From contig NZ_CP149511.1 in the NCBI RefSeq assembly GCF_040126305.1, positions 682,001-746,000 of the forward strand: a stretch of DNA of 64,000 nt, written 5' to 3'. Origin of the DNA: Pararhizobium sp. A13 (GTDB taxonomy: Bacteria; Pseudomonadota; Alphaproteobacteria; Rhizobiales; Rhizobiaceae). Within the stretch, counting starts at the first letter, position 1. Each line of letters begins with the position of its first letter. The translations under genes and the position numbers were made by a program. The notes under the pieces are model-generated. The model saw only the letters and a list, made by a program, of their open reading frames with translations, was not told the DNA's origin and ran no database searches. Positions 60,901 to 64,000 of this stretch are shown here, piece by piece.

Positions 60901-61256
60901 GGCCGGTATTCCGCCCAGGTCTTCGGCGTTTCGCTGACACGCACGGCCGAGGTTTCCGGCAGGCGCGCCTTGCACCAGTCATAGAAATGTTTCGCCAGAC
61001 ATTCCGACGTGACCCGGTCATGGCCGAGAACGTCGTTCAGATGCCGATGGTCGAAACTGTCATCGATGTAGCGCTTGAGCGGTGCAAGCTCATGATAGTC
61101 CCGAACGAAGCCGTTTTCATCGAGTTCGCCCGCCGACAGCTCCACCTCGACGATATAATTATGTCCGTGCAGCCGGGCGCATTGATGATCGGCGGGAAGA
61201 CGCGTCAGTTGATGCGAGGCGGAGAAATGAAATTCCTTGGTGATGCGGAACATCAT
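60897..61256 (-). CDS. queD: 6-carboxytetrahydropterin synthase
   Basis: A 119-residue QueD. Zinc ligands are in FHFSASHQL and [12 protein letters not shown], with the catalytic Cys of CARLHGHNY, and the motif RHLND follows. It converts dihydroneopterin triphosphate to 6-carboxytetrahydropterin. Two adjacent ATG codons (61256, 61253) overlap the queC stop; GAGGTGA precedes both. The three genes are translationally coupled. Confidence 0.93.
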   Translation of the reverse strand: MMFRITKEFHFSASHQLTRLPADHQCARLHGHNYIVEVELSAGELDENGFVRDYHELAPLKRYIDDSFDHRHLNDVLGHDRVTSECLAKHFYDWCKARLPETSAVRVSETPKTWAEYRP

Positions 61257-61963
61257 TTCACCTCTTCGGCACAGAAGCCGGCAGTAGCGGACAACCAGAA
61301 ATCGGGATCCTCGTACTCGGTCGGATCGTCGACCCCGGCAAGATGAAAAGCCTCGCGCCGTTCGACGCAGGTTCCGCAACGGCCACAATGGCGCGATCCA
61401 CCCTTGTAGCATGACCAGGTCTCTTGAAACGGCGTGCCGTTCTTTGCGCCATCGACCACGATGTCTGCTTTGGAGATGGTGACGTAGGGCGCATAGAGCG
61501 AAACGCTGGCATAACCATCGAGCGCCTGGTTCTGCATCGCCTGAAACGCATCGATGAAGCCCGGCCGGCAGTCGGGATAGATGAAATGGTCGCCGCCATG
61601 CACGGCGACAGCGACCGCGTCGGCTTTCTGTGCGGCGGCAAGACCGAAGGCGATGGCAAGCATGATGGCATTGCGGTTTGGAACGACCGTGGCCTTCATC
61701 GTTTCCTCGGCATAGTGGCCGTCCGGAACGTCGATATCGTCGGTCAGCGCCGATCCGGTGAGATGGCTGCCGATATTTCTGATGTCGATGATCTGATGGG
61801 CGACGCCAAGCCGCTTGGCGCAGGAGGCGGCGAAGTCCAGTTCCTTGCGATGTCGTTGTCCGTAGTCGAAGGAGAGAAGGCCGATAAGCTGTTGTTCCGC
61901 GGCGACCTTGTAGGCAAGCGAAACGGAGTCCAATCCGCCGGAGCAGATGACGATAGTTTTCAT
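61253..61963 (-). CDS. queC: 7-cyano-7-deazaguanine synthase
   Basis: A 236-residue QueC: PP-loop CSGGLDSVSLAYKV, ATP-binding segment LLSFDYGQRHRKELDFA and the C-terminal zinc site CYKGGSRHCGRCGTCVERR. It forms preQ0 from 7-carboxy-7-deazaguanine. The start at 61963 gives the canonical MKTIVICSGG opening; a longer frame continues upstream to 62110. It is the first gene of the operon. Confidence 0.93.
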   Translation of the reverse strand: MKTIVICSGGLDSVSLAYKVAAEQQLIGLLSFDYGQRHRKELDFAASCAKRLGVAHQIIDIRNIGSHLTGSALTDDIDVPDGHYAEETMKATVVPNRNAIMLAIAFGLAAAQKADAVAVAVHGGDHFIYPDCRPGFIDAFQAMQNQALDGYASVSLYAPYVTISKADIVVDGAKNGTPFQETWSCYKGGSRHCGRCGTCVERREAFHLAGVDDPTEYEDPDFWLSATAGFCAEEVK

Positions 61964-62333
61964 AACGTGAGATCCCTTGTTTTGACCGGGTGGGCTGCGA
62001 CCGGATTTCGGAAGGCTTCTAACGCAAACACATCCCGTTGTGAAGGGTGCGCTGCTGCTGCTGCTGCGTTGTGTGCCATTGTGGGAACAACCGTAGATCA
62101 AACACACCATGGCATATCTGCGGGAGATGTAATAAAGTCATTCGCGAATAACGCGAGGCGAGAAGAACATTGTCGCGTCTGATCGGGGGATGACTGGGTA
62201 TCTGACGGCGACCAAACATACCCGGCTTTTCACACATACAGCCTGCGGGTTTCTCCGTGTTCTCAATGCACATGACAGCTCAATTTCCACGATGAGATTT
62301 TTGCCAGTTGGCAAAGGCGATCAGGAGGGTGTT
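61964..62333. other. Divergent promoter region between queC and the metallopeptidase
   Basis: About 370 bases without a gene. It contains five tandem GCT/CTG triplets near 62050-62066. I looked for a preQ1 riboswitch pattern upstream of queC and did not find a convincing one. Confidence 0.4.
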
Positions 62334-63764
62334 ATGCCAGACGAGACCAATAATGACTTCGCGGCCACGGCCGGTATCACCGTGTGGGAGGATGATCCTG
62401 CCAGCGGTACGCTGACCACAGCCCCTTTGCCGGACATAACCAAGCCGCCTTTCGTCTATGAGTTCGATGTGGCTGAACCGCCCCGAAGCGATCAAACCGG
62501 CACAGCGGAATTCCGGTACTGGAATGCCGCCGAGGTCCTGCGAAGGAGCGTTGATTTCTGGGAGCCGAAACTTGGAAATCGCTGGCAATGCGGCGATATC
62601 CTTGGAGTAAACCTCGATAGGTGGGAGGAATTGAACGCCGACTACAATCGAACGTCGCTGAATTTCTACCACAGGACCCTGCCCGACCAGACGGTGGTTT
62701 ACACCGGAGCAAGCCCCGATACGCTCAGCCACGAGCTGGGACATGCGATCCTGGACACGATGAAACCGGATCTTTGGGACAGAGGCGTCCCGGAGATCGC
62801 GGCCTTTCACGAATCATTCGGCGACATGAATGCCATCCTGTCGGCCTTGCAACTGCCGTCGCTGCGCACCTCCATCGTGGCCGAAACCCAAGGGCGGCTT
62901 TACTGCAATTCGCGGCTTACGCGGCTGGCGGAGCAATTCGGAATAACGCTTCATGGCGAGGATGCTCACCTCGCCGATGCCAATTGTCTGCGCAACGCCT
63001 GGAACGGCTTCAACTACTGCGACCCGTTCAGCCTTGACCCGGAAGAGCTCACATCGTCTCTTTCCTCCAACCCGCATTCCTTTTCGCGGATCTTTACCGG
63101 AGCGTTGTTCGAGGCGCTTTGTACCTTTCTCGATTACCACGCCGCCGACAGCAACGCACCCACGCCGGACGAACTGCTCCATGTCAGCGTGCAGATGCGG
63201 GATTTCATCGCCGCGGGCGTCAGCCGATCCACCGCCGTGACGTATTACTTTGCCGAGGTCGCCCGCCGGATGGTTGAGGAAAGCGCGCCGATAGATGCGC
63301 AGTGTTCGGCAATCCTGCTGGACATCTTCGTTCGCCGTTTAATTCTTTCCGGCGAAACCGCCGCCGCCATTCGGTCGCGGCAATCGGCATCGGGCATCAC
63401 CGCCGTCAATCCTGAGGAGCCCTCCCCGCTCTCCGAACTGGTTGCAGTGTCCATTCCGGCGTTGCAGGCCGGTCTTGGCGAGCCGCTGCTTGTCGATGCG
63501 GGAGCCCGAACATCATCTTTCATTGCGCGCAGCGCCGGGCCGGACGGCAGATCGCTGGAGCCCGCCAGCCCGGAAGCGGCGGCAGCCGCCTTCGTCTCGG
63601 AACTCTTTGCCAATGATCAGATCGACCCCTCGATATACAGCAGCCGGGACACTATTCTCCCCGACAAGCAAGATAGCAGAACCCACATGATCGTTCGGGA
63701 GGAGAATGGACTGCGCTTGCGGCGAAGGCTGTTTCATTGCGGAACCTGTGACAGGCGGACATAG
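62334..63764 (+). CDS. Uncharacterised HExxH metallopeptidase (gluzincin-like)
   Basis: A 476-residue protein with no signal peptide or membrane segment. The zinc motif HELGH is at residues 133-137 and is followed 23 residues later by HESFGD, whose Glu160 is the likely third ligand as in M4/M36 thermolysin- and fungalysin-like enzymes. The motif SHELGHAILDTMKP also matches this type. The C-terminal third (residues 340-476) is Ser/Ala-rich and of unknown fold. The start has an ideal RBS (AGGAGGG). No propeptide is visible. Family name is uncertain, but protease activity is likely. Confidence 0.8.
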   Translation: MPDETNNDFAATAGITVWEDDPASGTLTTAPLPDITKPPFVYEFDVAEPPRSDQTGTAEFRYWNAAEVLRRSVDFWEPKLGNRWQCGDILGVNLDRWEELNADYNRTSLNFYHRTLPDQTVVYTGASPDTLSHELGHAILDTMKPDLWDRGVPEIAAFHESFGDMNAILSALQLPSLRTSIVAETQGRLYCNSRLTRLAEQFGITLHGEDAHLADANCLRNAWNGFNYCDPFSLDPEELTSSLSSNPHSFSRIFTGALFEALCTFLDYHAADSNAPTPDELLHVSVQMRDFIAAGVSRSTAVTYYFAEVARRMVEESAPIDAQCSAILLDIFVRRLILSGETAAAIRSRQSASGITAVNPEEPSPLSELVAVSIPALQAGLGEPLLVDAGARTSSFIARSAGPDGRSLEPASPEAAAAAFVSELFANDQIDPSIYSSRDTILPDKQDSRTHMIVREENGLRLRRRLFHCGTCDRRT

Positions 63765-64000
63765 ACCGTCCAGTGTTCGTCTGACAACCGCAGACGCCTA
63801 GGCAGGCGAGTTGTCATCACTGAAACATTCCTATATCCTAATATAGAAGGCGGGACCGTTGGGAACGGGATCGTTGCGGAGGCGAAATTCCGAAACGTAC
63901 ATTGGAAATGGCAAGTCATCGTCCTCTGGACTCATGGCCATCAAGATTTTTTAGTCTGAATATCCGCGGTTCATTGAAGAAAGCATTGCGGAAGAGATGG
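63765..64000. other. Right edge without a recognisable gene
   Basis: Only short frames occur in the last 236 bases; a 61-codon minus-strand frame (63734-63919) overlaps the end of the metallopeptidase gene and has no family. AT content rises from 63820 on, which could mark a promoter for a gene beyond the edge. Confidence 0.35.

Noticed and set aside
60163..61963. queCDE as part of a DNA 7-deazaguanine modification (dpd-like) defence island
   Set aside because: No dpdA-like transglycosylase or dpd helicase genes are in the window; queuosine synthesis explains the operon.
61964..62150. Possible preQ1 riboswitch upstream of queC
   Set aside because: No preQ1-I or preQ1-II stem and A-rich tail pattern could be traced by eye; a covariance-model search would be needed to be certain.
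1..64000. CRISPR arrays, tRNA and rRNA genes
   Set aside because: No regularly spaced repeats other than the adjacent 23-bp units, which have no spacers, and no recognisable tRNA or rRNA sequence.

Overview
The window is high-GC alphaproteobacterial DNA and most resembles an accessory replicon or genomic island of a Rhizobiaceae member (Rhizobium, Sinorhizobium or Agrobacterium type). This is inferred from gene content: a moc-like (rhizopine / O-methyl-inositol) catabolic cluster, two binding-protein-dependent sugar-type ABC transporters with LacI repressors, an HWE sensor kinase, a NodQ-like APS kinase and many decayed insertion sequences. No rRNA, tRNA, CRISPR array or replication origin was seen.

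Layout. 1-7.4 kb: SDR/NTF2 genes divergent from an HxlR regulator, an AbiEi/AbiEii pair, a deleted response regulator, a SAM methyltransferase and an LHPP-like HAD phosphatase. 7.4-13.5 kb: a scar region with IS30 and IS1595 remnants, a 23-bp tandem repeat array, an AAA/DUF4143 ATPase, a mosaic of broken VOC, flavoprotein and MFS genes, and remnants of metal-resistance genes. 13.5-18.5 kb: a copper-handling cluster (small Cys-rich protein, lipoprotein, TolC-like protein, multicopper oxidase, cupredoxin, CusF-like protein), followed by a membrane adenylate cyclase. 20.3-24.1 kb: a broken Rieske gene, then mntR divergent from a two-domain multicopper oxidase and a ZIP transporter with an extra periplasmic domain; two matching palindromes lie between them. 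24-34 kb: stress and envelope genes (CPA antiporter, DUF808, DUF1003, AI-2E family, HWE kinase and receiver, HtrA protease) among further remnants.

34.6-45.9 kb: the moc-like cluster. A LacI gene, a ferredoxin reductase and purU on the minus strand diverge from a diiron oxygenase, an ABC importer, a MocE ferredoxin, a MocC-like isomerase, a PanB-like enzyme and a MocA dehydrogenase. The likely logic is import of an O-methylated inositol or inosamine, oxidative O-demethylation by oxygenase, ferredoxin and reductase, oxidation and isomerisation of the ring, and disposal of the one-carbon unit through tetrahydrofolate enzymes.

46-51.5 kb: a phytanoyl-CoA-dioxygenase-like fragment, a sulfotransferase and an APS kinase (sulfation functions), then a slipin/NfeD pair. 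51.7-59.8 kb: an operon of a MalEFGK-like importer, a glycerophosphodiesterase, a LacI repressor and an inositol-monophosphatase-family enzyme, convergent with a second GDPD-like gene. It looks built to import and split a phosphodiester such as a glycerophosphoinositol or an agrocinopine-like opine. 60.1-63.8 kb: queE-queD-queC (7-deazaguanine synthesis) and a divergent uncharacterised HExxH metallopeptidase.
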